This document shows, in pieces, positions 24,305 through 33,403 of a DNA stretch of 64,000 nt. Location: the NCBI RefSeq assembly GCF_012849095.1, contig NZ_CP051680.1:5642001-5706000 (forward strand), read 5' to 3'. Made by a program: the position numbers and the translations under genes. The notes under the pieces are model-generated. The model was given only the letters and a program-made list of their open reading frames with translations, searched no databases and was not told where the DNA came from. Source of the DNA: Cohnella herbarum (GTDB lineage: Bacteria > Bacillota > Bacilli > Paenibacillales > Paenibacillaceae). Positions within the stretch are counted from its first letter, which is position 1, and the number at the start of each line of letters is the position of its first letter.

Positions 24305-26524
24305 TTACAGAAGGGATGCCAGCACGATGGCCAGTTCTCCGCGGGTCAACAGGCTGCCCGCGCTGTTCAGGGTAATGGATTCCTTCCCGATCAAATTCGC
24401 GTAGCGATCTAAGATCAGTTGCATATGGGCGGCGGCGAGGTTGTCATTCGGTCGGAACTGCCCGTTATTGTCGCCTTGCACGATCCCGTTGGCGACCGCC
24501 CAGCCGACATATCCGCCGTACCACGAGCCTTGCTTCACGTCCGGGAAGCGGTCGGTATCGGCCGTCTCCACGCCAAGCAGTCGTCCCAACGCCGTGATGG
24601 CCGTCGCCCGATTCACTGTTGCGTTCGGGGAGAAACTGGTTGTGCCGGTACCGTTCATGATGCCTTTGTCATACAACGCCTTAATGGCATCGTAGGCTCC
24701 GTCCGTCGGACTAACGTCCGTAAACGGCAGTCCGCCGATCGTAAATTGCCATTGCGAAACGCCGGCGTACTCCGTATTGGTAGACACGACGGCAGCAGTG
24801 AGACGGTAGGTGCCGTCCGAATCGGGCATGAGATCCGACAGCGAGTCCTTGACTTCCGAGAGCAACCGGGTTTCGGAATAACTTTCCGAAGGGATGTCCG
24901 TAACGGTGATCTGAATATCCTGTTCGGGTACTTTCGCGTTCGCGGTAATGGACGTAAGCAGAGGCTTATTACCTGATGTCGCGTTGGCGATGCCTTTCCC
25001 GTTATTCACCGTGAAGGATACGCGCGTCTTGCCTGTGGCATCGGCGGAATCGGATACCCCGGAGAAGCTGTGAATCTTATCCGTGATGACGAACGCGATG
25101 GAGCCGACGGTATTGACGTCATTCTCTTGCTGATTCAGCGGATTGAAGCCGTCCGGGAAAGCGGGCATTCCTTCCGGTCTGTCTGTCGGCCTTTCGTTGC
25201 CGGCAGGAGGAGCTTGTCCCGGAGCCGGACCGCCTGCGGGAGGAGCTTCACCCGGCGCTTGGCCGTTATTGGGACGACCGCCGGGACCGCCCATCATGCC
25301 GAAGGAATTGCCAGTATACTGCTGCTGACCGTCGTTAATATAAACATGGTATTCGGTATTCAAGGCCAAATCCGCCGACGTGAAGGTCAGACTCTGGAAA
25401 GCCTTCTCCGCCGTATGCGTCAACAGGGCTTTGCCGCTCGCGTCCGTAAGCTTAATCACGCTTCCAGCAGGTTGCGTCGAAGCGAAAGCCAGTTCGATAA
25501 AGGTTTGCTTAGAGTTGGAACCCGTCGCATCGTTGCGAGTGCCAAGGGCAACGACGGTCCCTCCGTTAAGGGCAATATCTTTGTCGGCGTCTATGCCTCC
25601 GTCGGGGCTTCTTTCGTTGGCCATGGTTACGACCGTTCCGCCATTGATCGTAAGATAGCCGTTAGAATCGATGCCGTCCCCTTCCGAGCCGAGCCCGGCA
25701 TTCACCTTGAGATAGCCGCCGTTAATCGTGGTGACGGAAATTCCGTCTTCATTCGTATTTATCCCGTCATCCTGAGATTGGATTTCGATTTTCCCGCCGT
25801 TAATCGTCAGGTGAAGCTCCGAATCAAGCCCTTCGTTGGCGGCCTGGATGCGTAACTCGCCGGTGCCGGAAGATTCGCCGGAGATGTTCAACGACATTTT
25901 GGAATAGAAAGCTCCGTCGTATTTGTGCAACTTCTTGGTCGTGCCTTCCTTGTAAATTCGGGCGACGTAAGAGCCGGTTACTTTGTTCGCCGATCCGTCG
26001 GCAAGGACGACCTGAGCGCCGGCCGAAGAGAGATCGGTGACGCCCTTCGTATCCTCGGATGCGCTGTACGGTTCGTACACATTGTAAAAGATGACGGCGG
26101 GAGCGACCGTACAGGTGATGTCCGCTCCGTCCAGAATGAGGACGACGACCGCTTTCGGATCCTTGGCGGCACCGTCGCCCAAGTCGATGGCAAGCTGGCC
26201 GACCGACAGCTTACCGGAGACGCGATACGTTCCGGGTTGGGTAATAGTCACTACCGTATGCGCGGCCGCCTCCTTGGCGGTATGCTCGTCCGAGGCTTTT
26301 CCCTCTCCGTAGGTACTGTCATGTCCGGCTTCGTAATAGACAATGTCCGCGCCGGTGTACACGGCGGAAGCCGGGTCGGTCGAAGCCGATTTGCCGTTAA
26401 CCGATACTCCGTTGTCGGATAGTTGGATAGCGGTTTCGTTGACCGTGGTTGCGGCCGACACGGAAACCGCGCACGTTAGCGTAATCAGCAGGGCAATCAG
26501 TAAAGCGGATGTTCTTTTCAACAT
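24305..26524 (-). CDS. Carbohydrate-binding (Cthe_2159/DUF4353-like) protein with C-terminal SLH domains
   Basis: 739 residues. Signal peptide LLIALLITLTCAVSVSA. Residues ~30-400 form a right-handed beta-helix typical of Cthe_2159 polysaccharide-binding proteins, with rungs LRIQAANEGLDSE, IEIQSQDDGINTNEDGI, LKVNAGLGSEGDGIDSNG and GTVVTMANERSPDGGIDADK. A Pro/Gly-rich linker (~410-460) follows, then a ~130-residue beta module. The last ~160 residues carry SLH motifs (GIMNGTGTTSFSPNATVNRA, GIVQGDNNGQFRPNDNLAAA), the third degenerate. Role: surface-anchored binding of acidic or cellulosic polysaccharide. The ATG has AAAGGAG upstream. Confidence 0.85.
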   Translation of the reverse strand: MLKRTSALLIALLITLTCAVSVSAATTVNETAIQLSDNGVSVNGKSASTDPASAVYTGADIVYYEAGHDSTYGEGKASDEHTAKEAAAHTVVTITQPGTYRVSGKLSVGQLAIDLGDGAAKDPKAVVVLILDGADITCTVAPAVIFYNVYEPYSASEDTKGVTDLSSAGAQVVLADGSANKVTGSYVARIYKEGTTKKLHKYDGAFYSKMSLNISGESSGTGELRIQAANEGLDSELHLTINGGKIEIQSQDDGINTNEDGISVTTINGGYLKVNAGLGSEGDGIDSNGYLTINGGTVVTMANERSPDGGIDADKDIALNGGTVVALGTRNDATGSNSKQTFIELAFASTQPAGSVIKLTDASGKALLTHTAEKAFQSLTFTSADLALNTEYHVYINDGQQQYTGNSFGMMGGPGGRPNNGQAPGEAPPAGGPAPGQAPPAGNERPTDRPEGMPAFPDGFNPLNQQENDVNTVGSIAFVITDKIHSFSGVSDSADATGKTRVSFTVNNGKGIANATSGNKPLLTSITANAKVPEQDIQITVTDIPSESYSETRLLSEVKDSLSDLMPDSDGTYRLTAAVVSTNTEYAGVSQWQFTIGGLPFTDVSPTDGAYDAIKALYDKGIMNGTGTTSFSPNATVNRATAITALGRLLGVETADTDRFPDVKQGSWYGGYVGWAVANGIVQGDNNGQFRPNDNLAAAHMQLILDRYANLIGKESITLNSAGSLLTRGELAIVLASLL

Positions 26525-26711
26525 TTATTGGGCACTCCTTTTCGGTTGGTATGCCCCTAACTTAACGGACGAGCCTTAAATGAAACTTAAATGATTTAGC
26601 GAACTATCGAAGTTGCCCTAACGGACAGAACCGTTAAAGAATACTAATCCTTTGTTTGTTTAGAGGCTTCAGTTAAGATGGAAAATATAAATAGTCGAGC
26701 ACGGAGGGTTT

Positions 26712-27542
26712 ATGGGACCTGACAATACGATTTCCAAGCTGGTTAACAGTCTAAAGCAAATAAACGGCGTGAGAGCTATCGTTCTCGGCGGTTCAAGAGC
26801 CAGGGGGAGTCATACTGACAATTCGGATATCGATATTGGCATCTATTACGATTCCGTTAATGGATTAGATATTCCCGGGCTTCAAAAGGTCGCTGCCGAT
26901 ATGGATGATGCGGGTAGACCTGACTTAGTTACGGAAATCGGTGGCTGGGGGCCATGGATTAACGGTGGCGGCTGGCTGGATGTTAATCATTATCCCGTCG
27001 ATTTTCTATATCGTGATCTAAATAAAGTATCTACCGTGATGCGGCAATGTCTCTCGGGTGAAATTACCGTCGACTACCAGCCCGGGCATCCGCACGGATT
27101 TATCAACTCCATTTATTTTTCGGAGATCGCCTTATGCCAAGCGTTATGGGATCCTTCCGGTATTATTGGAGAAATGAAGACAAGAACGATTCCGTATCCG
27201 GCCGAATTGAAAAAGGCAATGATTCAGAAGTTCCTTTGGGAAGCGACTTTTGCGCTGGATACAGGGAGAAAGGGCATGCATAAAACGGATTTAGCGTACA
27301 TCGCCGGATGTTGTTTTCGGTCGATATCCTGTTTGAATCAGGTTTTGTTCGCCGTTAACGAATGCTACTGGATGAACGAAAAAGGGGCTGTTGCAATTGC
27401 GGATTCATTTCGATTGGTTCCAAGCCTGTACTCCAAGAGAGTTAATAATATAATCAGTTTAGTCGCAGACAATCGGGAGCATTTGGAAAAGTCTTTCACC
27501 GAACTGAGTGACCTGATTGAAGAAACCAAAACCTTTGTGTAG
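26712..27542 (+). CDS. Nucleotidyltransferase-domain protein (aminoglycoside adenylyltransferase-like fold)
   Basis: 276 residues. The N-terminal domain has the pol-beta nucleotidyltransferase signature GGSRARGSHTDNSDIDIGIY, with the GS motif and the two metal-binding Asp in DIDIG. A later HYPVDFLYRD supplies the probable third carboxylate. The C-terminal half is helical with DUF4037-type elements (LKKAMIQKFLWEATFALDTG). Such proteins transfer AMP to small molecules or proteins; the substrate is unknown. The ATG has CGGAGGG upstream. It is a single-gene unit. Confidence 0.8.
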   Translation: MGPDNTISKLVNSLKQINGVRAIVLGGSRARGSHTDNSDIDIGIYYDSVNGLDIPGLQKVAADMDDAGRPDLVTEIGGWGPWINGGGWLDVNHYPVDFLYRDLNKVSTVMRQCLSGEITVDYQPGHPHGFINSIYFSEIALCQALWDPSGIIGEMKTRTIPYPAELKKAMIQKFLWEATFALDTGRKGMHKTDLAYIAGCCFRSISCLNQVLFAVNECYWMNEKGAVAIADSFRLVPSLYSKRVNNIISLVADNREHLEKSFTELSDLIEETKTFV

Positions 27543-27589
27543 TTCAACTAAATTAGAAGGGGTGGGAATGTTCTTAGAGGAGAGACCCT

Positions 27590-27720
27590 GACCAGAAGCA
27601 TTGTTACTCCGGCGGCTATGCTTGTCATTGCCGCGGTCGACATTCTTTGGGTCGTCGGTAGCGGCAGTCGGCGTGTTCGCGATCTTCGAGGCGTTGTATT
27701 GGTGGCGCAACCGATTGTAA
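27590..27720 (+). pseudogene. Possible 3' fragment of a membrane-protein gene
   Basis: One frame ends as SVAAVGVFAIFEALYWWRNR followed by a stop, which looks like the last membrane helix and C-terminus of a small integral membrane protein. No start or upstream domains are present in that frame. I see this as a decayed gene end; the call is weak. Confidence 0.3.
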
Positions 27721-27744
27721 ATTTAAGATGGATTGTGCTAAAAT
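27715..27744 (+). promoter_or_regulatory. Promoter of the erm leader
   Basis: A -35 TTGTAA and a -10 TAAAAT are separated by 18 bases, placing the transcript start near 27751, about 30 bases before the leader peptide. Confidence 0.6.
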
Positions 27745-27779
27745 AGCATCAATTCAAGGAACGGAGGGTTGTCCTAACA

Positions 27780-27830
27780 ATGGGTGTTATTTATTTCGGT
27801 AGATTGCGTTTTGTCACTTTGTCGCACTAA
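27780..27830 (+). CDS. ErmD/ErmK-like macrolide-stalling leader peptide
   Basis: A 16-residue ORF, MGVIYFGRLRFVTLSH, with GGAGGG eleven bases upstream of its ATG. Its RLRFVTL is almost the RLRFPTL of the ErmD/ErmK leader (MTHSMRLRFPTLNQ, from memory). In that leader the R-L-R motif stalls ribosomes that carry a macrolide. It lies ~305 bases before the erm start, close to the spacing known for ermK, and two terminators follow. Expected role: drug-dependent stalling here lets RNA polymerase read through into erm. Confidence 0.82.
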   Translation: MGVIYFGRLRFVTLSH

Positions 27831-27920
27831 TTAAATAGTGAGCAAAGGCTCTGCCTGCGTGCGGAGCAAAACGGAATCGGTCTGCCCATTTTAGGATATC
27901 CCTGTGCAAGGATGGATAGG

Positions 27921-27947
27921 GAGGGACAGCGCGTCTGTCTCTTTTTT
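27921..27947 (+). terminator. Attenuator terminator 1 in the erm leader
   Basis: AGGGACAG and CTGTCTCT pair (one G-U) around CGCGT and are followed by TTTTTT. It sits ~90 bases after the leader peptide. Confidence 0.7.
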
Positions 27948-28068
27948 GCGTTCTCAAAAAAGCCCGTGATCTATCCCTGCTTCAGAAAATCCGGAAACTC
28001 CTTGTCGTCTTCTAGACAAGAGTTTGTTTTAATGCGCGCATTCGTTCGTCCCCATTCCCGTTCATCCG

Positions 28069-28094
28069 CCGCAGGCATACGCCTGCGGTTTTTT
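28069..28094 (+). terminator. Attenuator terminator 2 immediately before erm
   Basis: CCGCAGGC pairs perfectly with GCCTGCGG around ATAC and is followed by six T. It ends 40 bases before the erm ATG, so default transcription should stop before the gene. Confidence 0.9.
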
Positions 28095-28134
28095 GTTGTT
28101 CATTGGTATGAACTCATTTCGGGAGGACGATTCC

Positions 28135-28971
28135 ATGCGCGGACAGAATAAAAAACATAGATCGATCAGAAAAAGCAAGTCGGGACCGAACTTTACGGGT
28201 CAGCATCTGCTGCACAATCCGAAAACGATCAAACAACTAATAGATACGGCGCATTTGCAGCAGACCGATACGGTGCTCGAAATCGGCGCGGGCAAGGGAG
28301 TTCTTACCTTCCCGATAGCCGATAAAGCAGGCAGGGTAGTGGCGGTAGAGATAGACGAGAAATTCGTCGAGGCGTTACGCATGAAGGCGAAGTGTCGCCC
28401 CCATATTAAAATTATCCAAGGCGACATTAGGGAAATAAGGCTGCCTACGGCGCCGTATTGCGTAGTGGCGAACATTCCGTTTTCCATTACGACGGTCATT
28501 CTCGATAGACTGCTTGGGGCAGAAGGCAGAGCATTTCAAAGAGGAGCGCTAATCCTAGAAAAAGGAGCGGCTAGAAGGTTTACGGAAGCCTCTACGGTGG
28601 ATCCGCGTTTGCTAGCGTGGAGGATGAACTTTTTGTTCGAGATGAGAACGACGGTTCCTCGCGCTCATTTTGCCCCGCCTCCGCGCGTAGATGCGGCTAT
28701 TGTGCGAATTGTCCGTAGGGATCGCCCTTTAGTTCCTGCCCGGGAGGGAAAGAGATTTGCCGCATTCGCGGCTTATGTGCTGAGTCAACCGCGAATGTCC
28801 GTGGCCGATGCGCTTAAAGGGGTTTTTACGCCGGCACAGCTAAAAACGACGATGAAGAACGCAAAGGTGGATCGGGATCAATTGGCCGCTTCGTTATCGT
28901 TGGAGCAGTGGGCGTTGCTCTTCCATGCGATGCTCCAACATGCGGCGCCTTACCGTTGGCCGCGGGGGTGA
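28135..28971 (+). CDS. erm: 23S rRNA adenine-N6-methyltransferase (Erm family)
   Basis: 278 residues of an SAM-dependent Erm/KsgA-fold methyltransferase that modifies A2058 of 23S rRNA and gives macrolide-lincosamide-streptogramin B resistance. Motifs: a basic N-terminus (KKHRSIRKSKSGPNFTGQHL), SAM motif I VLEIGAGKGVLTFPIA, the acidic VAVEIDEKFVEAL, IQGDIREI, and the catalytic NIPF of motif IV (VVANIPFSITTVI). The C-terminal RNA-binding domain follows. The ATG is fixed by GGGAGGA at eight bases. The leader peptide and two terminators upstream indicate transcriptional attenuation as in ermD/ermK. The gene looks resident: its codon use is like its neighbours' and no mobile element flanks it. 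Confidence 0.93.
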   Translation: MRGQNKKHRSIRKSKSGPNFTGQHLLHNPKTIKQLIDTAHLQQTDTVLEIGAGKGVLTFPIADKAGRVVAVEIDEKFVEALRMKAKCRPHIKIIQGDIREIRLPTAPYCVVANIPFSITTVILDRLLGAEGRAFQRGALILEKGAARRFTEASTVDPRLLAWRMNFLFEMRTTVPRAHFAPPPRVDAAIVRIVRRDRPLVPAREGKRFAAFAAYVLSQPRMSVADALKGVFTPAQLKTTMKNAKVDRDQLAASLSLEQWALLFHAMLQHAAPYRWPRG

Positions 28972-28986
28972 TTATTCAGAAAGACG

Positions 28987-29013
28987 ACAAGGAGCCCGCG
29001 AGGGCTCCTTGTT
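28987..29013. terminator. Terminator between erm and LPMO genes
   Basis: ACAAGGAGCCC pairs with GGGCTCCTTGT around GCGA. It is symmetrical and serves both convergent genes. Confidence 0.85.
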
Positions 29014-29031
29014 CCGTTCTTAATCGACTTT

Positions 29032-30870
29032 TTATGGTGTCGTGCCCCATACCAAAGTTCCGTTCTGATACAGCGTGACATGATCCCAGTTCGCGTAAGC
29101 GGTTTTCGTCGGATCGTAAGAATAGTCGTTTGCTTCGTTAAAGTTCGACCAGTCTGCTTTGGCCATACGTAGCTGAATGTCGCCCGTTTGTCCGCCTGCC
29201 GCGATGGAACCCGCGCCAGCGGTGAAGCCCAGTTCGACATAGGTGTCCGTATTGGTGCCGGAGCCGCTCACGAACGTCATCGTGATGTTGCTTCCACCGA
29301 TTTGCGCCCAATCGATGAAGGCGTTCACCGCAGCTGTTCCGTCTTTCGTGAAGTAGTAGCGGACTTTGACCGTGCTTAGGTTAACGGCGGACGAACCCGT
29401 GTTCTTGATGTTCAGGTGAGGCTTGATCTGGTTGTCCGCGGCATTCGTGTCACCGGCTTTGTATTGGACAAGAAGGCTACCCGTTCCGGTGCCACCGCCA
29501 ATCGGCGTCGCGCTCGATTGTGCGGAGTTCGTGCTCTCGCCCGCGCTGTTGGATGCGCTGACGACATAGTAGTAAGCCGTACCGTTCGTCAGACCCGTGT
29601 TCGTGTAACTCGTCGTGGTGACGCCTGTCGCCACGTTCGTGTACGGACCGCCGGTCGTCGTTGCGCGTTTAACCGTGTAGCTCGTCGCTCCGGTCGAAGC
29701 CGTCCAGCTCAAGGCGACTTGAGCGTTGCCCGCGGTTGCCGTCAATCCCGTTGGCGCGGTGGGAATTGCCGTGCCTGCGGTCGGAGTCGCGTTCACTTGC
29801 GTTGAGCTCGGACTCTCGCCCGCGCTGTTAGATGCGCTGACGACATAGTAGTAAGCCGTACCGTTCGTCAGACCCGAGTTCGTGTAGCTCGTCGTCGTGA
29901 CGCCTGTCGCCACGTTCGTGTACGGACCGCCTGCCGCCGTTGCGCGTTTAACCGTGTAGCTCGTCGCGCCGGTCGAAGACGTCCAACTCAAGGCGACTTG
30001 AGCGTTGCCTGCGGCTGCCGTCAATCCCGTTGGGGCTGCAGGAATCGTCGTGCCTGTAGACGGTCCGATGAGCTGCCATACTTCGCTAGTTCCGGGTGTC
30101 TGACCTAGGGTATACCATCTGGCTTGCCAGATATTGCCGCTGTATACGACTTGTTCGCCGCTATTATACGGGCGAATGGAGCTCCAATCGCGGATTGCGC
30201 CAAAGCGATTCGGATCGCCGGGGTAACCCGGAGCCGGCGTTGTCGGTTGCGAAAGATCGCGCGTCAGGTTCACGTCCATCGCTTGATAGAAAGCGTTGAC
30301 CGTATCGAAGATATCCCACACCGCGACGATGACATGATAGCCTTCCCGATCGTTCGGGACGAAGCAGTCGTTGGAGTAGTCCGTCGCTGGAATGGCGCCG
30401 TTATCCTCATATCGGCAGAACAACTCAAGATCGGCCCGAGCCAACGGTTTGTTCGGATCCCACCCTGGCTTCGTAATGTAATAGTCCCAATAGTTGGTGC
30501 TGTGGTTGGCGACTATTTTCCATTGGAATGTATGAGGTCCGCCACTCAGGTTCGTTTTGGTCCAGCGGGTCATGGTTTGCGCATCCAGCGGCGGGTACTT
30601 GCCTCCGCCAGCGATCTGACCGTCCGGCACTCCGATCTCCGGGAAGTCCCCGCGGCCCTCTACGCTCCATGGCTCATATTGGACCGGTCCGCAATCCGTG
30701 TTTTGCCCGCTCATGCACAAGTCCGCGCGTCCGTCTATCAGTCTACCGTGCGCCGAAGCGCGGTCCGCAAACAGCAACGAACAAGCTAGAATCAGCAGCA
30801 GAGCGCCCGTACCCATCAAGAGCGTCATGGCTCTGGACGGTTGTTGCTTCAACGTTTCTTGATACGTCAT
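29032..30870 (-). CDS. Lytic polysaccharide monooxygenase AA10 with CBM5/12, two Fn3 and a CBM3-like domain
   Basis: 612 residues. A signal peptide (ALLLILACSLLFADRASA) is cut before His41, the first residue of the copper histidine brace. The second brace residue is His123 in KIVANHSTNYWDYYITK. The AA10 core spans ~41-215. It is followed by a CBM5/12 module (~230-275; WSSIRPYNSGEQVVYSGNIW), two fibronectin III modules (~280-370 and ~373-463), and a C-terminal CBM3-like module (LLVQYKAGDTNAADNQIKPH). The enzyme oxidatively cleaves crystalline chitin or cellulose; the CBM5/12 favours chitin and the CBM3 favours cellulose. The ATG at 30870 has GGGAGGAG eight bases upstream. Confidence 0.92.
   Translation of the reverse strand: MTYQETLKQQPSRAMTLLMGTGALLLILACSLLFADRASAHGRLIDGRADLCMSGQNTDCGPVQYEPWSVEGRGDFPEIGVPDGQIAGGGKYPPLDAQTMTRWTKTNLSGGPHTFQWKIVANHSTNYWDYYITKPGWDPNKPLARADLELFCRYEDNGAIPATDYSNDCFVPNDREGYHVIVAVWDIFDTVNAFYQAMDVNLTRDLSQPTTPAPGYPGDPNRFGAIRDWSSIRPYNSGEQVVYSGNIWQARWYTLGQTPGTSEVWQLIGPSTGTTIPAAPTGLTAAAGNAQVALSWTSSTGATSYTVKRATAAGGPYTNVATGVTTTSYTNSGLTNGTAYYYVVSASNSAGESPSSTQVNATPTAGTAIPTAPTGLTATAGNAQVALSWTASTGATSYTVKRATTTGGPYTNVATGVTTTSYTNTGLTNGTAYYYVVSASNSAGESTNSAQSSATPIGGGTGTGSLLVQYKAGDTNAADNQIKPHLNIKNTGSSAVNLSTVKVRYYFTKDGTAAVNAFIDWAQIGGSNITMTFVSGSGTNTDTYVELGFTAGAGSIAAGGQTGDIQLRMAKADWSNFNEANDYSYDPTKTAYANWDHVTLYQNGTLVWGTTP
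29520..30055 (-). repeat. Two near-identical Fn3-encoding direct repeats (279-bp period)
   Basis: The two fibronectin III modules of the LPMO share long stretches such as SYTVKRAT..GGPYTNVATG and NGTAYYYVVSASNSAGES. DNA identity is very high, suggesting a recent duplication or conversion within the gene. Confidence 0.85.
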
Positions 30871-31356
30871 CAAAATCTCCTCCCTTATTCATTGATTTTA
30901 AAACCATGAATCAAGCAAACATTTCCTAGAATGAAATCACCTCCTTTGGCGTAATTCTATTAATGCACATACAATTTTACACTATCTACCAAATATGTTA
31001 TGTTCTTTTGGTAACCAATTCCATGCTCGAATGTGACCTATTGTGAATAAAAAAAATCCGCCTATAAGCGGATTTTTTTTCTAATAACCCACCTCGGCAA
31101 ACAAGGGGCGGGTCTTTACCATGAGGCTAAGAATGACAGGGAAAGTTCAAAAATGACTCATTACGGGACAGGTCATCAATACTGTAAACTAGGATAGCTC
31201 CCCATATTTACATTTTTATCCATCCTAAATACTTGGGGGTGATGATTGAAACATCTTCGTTGTCTGGTAACTAAGCAGGGTAAGCGTAAGCGGCAAGAAT
31301 GCAGAGGTATACCAGTATGCAAGTTCATTTCAGTTAACGAGGAGGTAAATAATTTA
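30871..31356. other. Divergent intergenic region between LPMO and GH43 genes
   Basis: Holds the LPMO promoter region, an A/T-flanked terminator near 31,065, and the GH43 leader. The leader has a possible weak stem (CTGGTA/TACCAG, ~31,264-31,315). I see no gene here and no riboswitch consensus I can name. Confidence 0.5.
31047..31081. terminator. Bidirectional hairpin with T runs
   Basis: AAAAAAATCCGC and GCGGATTTTTTTT surround CTATAA. It insulates the two divergent carbohydrate-active genes, although no gene visibly ends here. Confidence 0.75.
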
Positions 31357-33177
31357 ATGCGAAAAAAGCTATTAAGTCCGTTCTTGTCAGGAACAATGCT
31401 GCTGTCCGTTCTTTTCGGCTTCACATCTTCTTCTTCAGCGGATGATCCCGTTACCCTATCAGGCAACCCTATAATAACCAGTATTTTCACCGCTGATCCT
31501 TCTGCTCACGTTTGGGATGACGGACGTATTTACTTGTATCCGTCGCACGATATTTTTCCTTCCAGAGGCAGCGACTTGATGGATAAGTATCACGTCTTCT
31601 CATCCGATAATATGGTGGATTGGGTGGACGAAGGAGAGATTCTCCGTGCGGATGACGTGCCGTGGGGGCGTCCGGAGGGCGGGTTTATGTGGGCTCCCGA
31701 CGCCGCTTACAAGAACGGAACTTATTATTTCTATTTCCCTCATCCTAGCGATTCGAATTGGAACAATTCCTGGAAGATTGGCGTGGCGACAAGCAACAAA
31801 CCTGCCGAAGATTTTACGGTTCAAGGTTATATAGGGGGACTTCCCGGTAGCAATTTAATTGATCCAAACGTGTTCCGCGATGACGATGGAACTTATTACC
31901 TGTATGCCGGGGGCGGCGGGGTAAGCTATGGAGTCAAGCTGGCTGCGGACATGATGTCGATAGAAGGACCGGTTAAGCAATTTACCGAGCTGGAGGATTT
32001 CCATGAGGCCACTTGGGTCTTTAAGCGGGGAAGCCTGTATTATCTGACGTACGCCGACGGCAATCCAGGCGCGAACCGGATGCGGTACGCTACCAGCAAC
32101 AGCCCGCTTGGACCATGGACCAACCGCGGCATCATTCTGGATCCGGTCTATAATAGCGAAACGACGCATGGGTCTATCGTGCAATATAAGGGTAACTGGT
32201 ATTTGTTCTACCATAACGCCCAAATCTCTTCCAACGGTACGCTGCGTTCCGTCAACGTGGATCGGCTATACTTCAATCCGGACGGAACCATTCAGAAGGT
32301 CGTCCAGACGTCCAACGGCGTCCCGGCCGTCGGGCCTCGTTCCCACGCTACGGAGATCAAGTACTACGATATCATTAATAATAACTATAGTGAATACACC
32401 CAGAAAACGGAGTTCGCCATGAATGCCAGCAACGTAACTATTGGGGGAGGGGCAACCCGATCGGGTGGAAATATTGAAAATATGCATACTCAAGGTTCTT
32501 ACATCCAGTTAAGCGGCATCAACGGCGGCACGGGAGGAAAAGCGCTTCTTACCGTACTCTACTCCTCCGGCGACAGCGGAACGGCCTTTAAGGTGGATGC
32601 CAGCGGAGACACTTCTGCAGAAGGCTATTTTCTTTCCTTGCCTGGTACAGGCGGCTGGGGTAATTACACGGGTCGAACCAATCGCTTGATCGATTTGAAC
32701 TCAGGCACGAATAACATCATTCGGCTCGGCGGCGGTATGGGCGGGGCTAACATATCCCGCGTCATCGTATCGTTGATCCCGAATGCTCCCCCTTTAGAAA
32801 CGGAATATCCTATGAGCGGAAGCAACGTATCCGTTGGGGGCGGGGCGGTTAAATCGAGCGGCAGTATTGAGAATATGCATATCCCAGGTTCCTACTTCGA
32901 GGTTACCGGCATTAATGGCGGTGCAGGGGGTCAGGCGCTTCTTACAATCGTCTACGCTTCCGCGGACAACCAAGCAACCGTTAAAGTGAACGCTAGCGGC
33001 GACTCGTCCGGGAACGGTTATTCGCTTTCTATGCCTGGCACAGGAGGCTGGAGTACTTACACCGGTCGTGTTAGCCGTCTGATCGATTTGAATTCAGGCG
33101 CGAATAACGTGATTCGGCTGAGCGGCGGTATGGGAGGAACCAACGTATCCCGTATCATAGTCACGTTGAATCCATAG
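31357..33177 (+). CDS. Glycoside hydrolase family 43 enzyme with two CBM6-like modules
   Basis: 606 residues. Signal peptide FLSGTMLLSVLFGFTSSSSA. Residues ~35-340 form the five-bladed propeller of GH43: the catalytic-base region TADPSAHVWDDGRIYLYPSH, then GFMWAPDAAYKNGTYYFYFP, LIDPNVFRDDDGTYYLYAGG, and FHEATWVFKRGSLYYLTYAD with the probable acid Glu. Two ~115-residue repeats follow (NMHTQGSYIQLSGINGGTGG and NMHIPGSYFEVTGINGGAGG), typical of CBM6-like carbohydrate-binding modules. Likely activity is on arabinan, arabinoxylan or xylan side chains. The ATG at 31357 is preceded by GAGGAGG; the open frame further upstream has no site. Confidence 0.88.
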   Translation: MRKKLLSPFLSGTMLLSVLFGFTSSSSADDPVTLSGNPIITSIFTADPSAHVWDDGRIYLYPSHDIFPSRGSDLMDKYHVFSSDNMVDWVDEGEILRADDVPWGRPEGGFMWAPDAAYKNGTYYFYFPHPSDSNWNNSWKIGVATSNKPAEDFTVQGYIGGLPGSNLIDPNVFRDDDGTYYLYAGGGGVSYGVKLAADMMSIEGPVKQFTELEDFHEATWVFKRGSLYYLTYADGNPGANRMRYATSNSPLGPWTNRGIILDPVYNSETTHGSIVQYKGNWYLFYHNAQISSNGTLRSVNVDRLYFNPDGTIQKVVQTSNGVPAVGPRSHATEIKYYDIINNNYSEYTQKTEFAMNASNVTIGGGATRSGGNIENMHTQGSYIQLSGINGGTGGKALLTVLYSSGDSGTAFKVDASGDTSAEGYFLSLPGTGGWGNYTGRTNRLIDLNSGTNNIIRLGGGMGGANISRVIVSLIPNAPPLETEYPMSGSNVSVGGGAVKSSGSIENMHIPGSYFEVTGINGGAGGQALLTIVYASADNQATVKVNASGDSSGNGYSLSMPGTGGWSTYTGRVSRLIDLNSGANNVIRLSGGMGGTNVSRIIVTLNP

Positions 33178-33206
33178 CATTCCTTGACTTGGTATTTGGG
33201 AAACAG

Positions 33207-33248
33207 AGGCGATCTCTACTCGGTATTCAACCGGGGGAGATCGCCTTT
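33207..33248 (+). terminator. Terminator of the GH43 gene
   Basis: AGGCGATCTC pairs with GAGATCGCCT around an 18-base loop; a short T/A tract follows. Confidence 0.75.
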
Positions 33249-33403
33249 AATGTTTACATGAATATCCATAAAAGTATAAACTAATTGGGACCTGATAAAT
33301 TCAAGATTCTTTTTATTTGCAGATTCGCATGTCTGTACGGATTAACAAAGGGCCGAGAAGCCCTCCTTCGAGGAATCCCAGCCCTTCAATTTAATAGCAG
33401 TTA

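Noticed and set aside
27912..28151. A 79-codon open frame overlapping the erm start
   Set aside because: It runs through both attenuator terminators, has no ribosome site, and has no recognisable domain; the erm ATG with GGGAGGA explains the region better.
31250..31356. Possible riboswitch in the GH43 leader
   Set aside because: Only a weak CTGGTA/TACCAG stem is visible; no cyclic-di-GMP or other aptamer consensus can be recognised.
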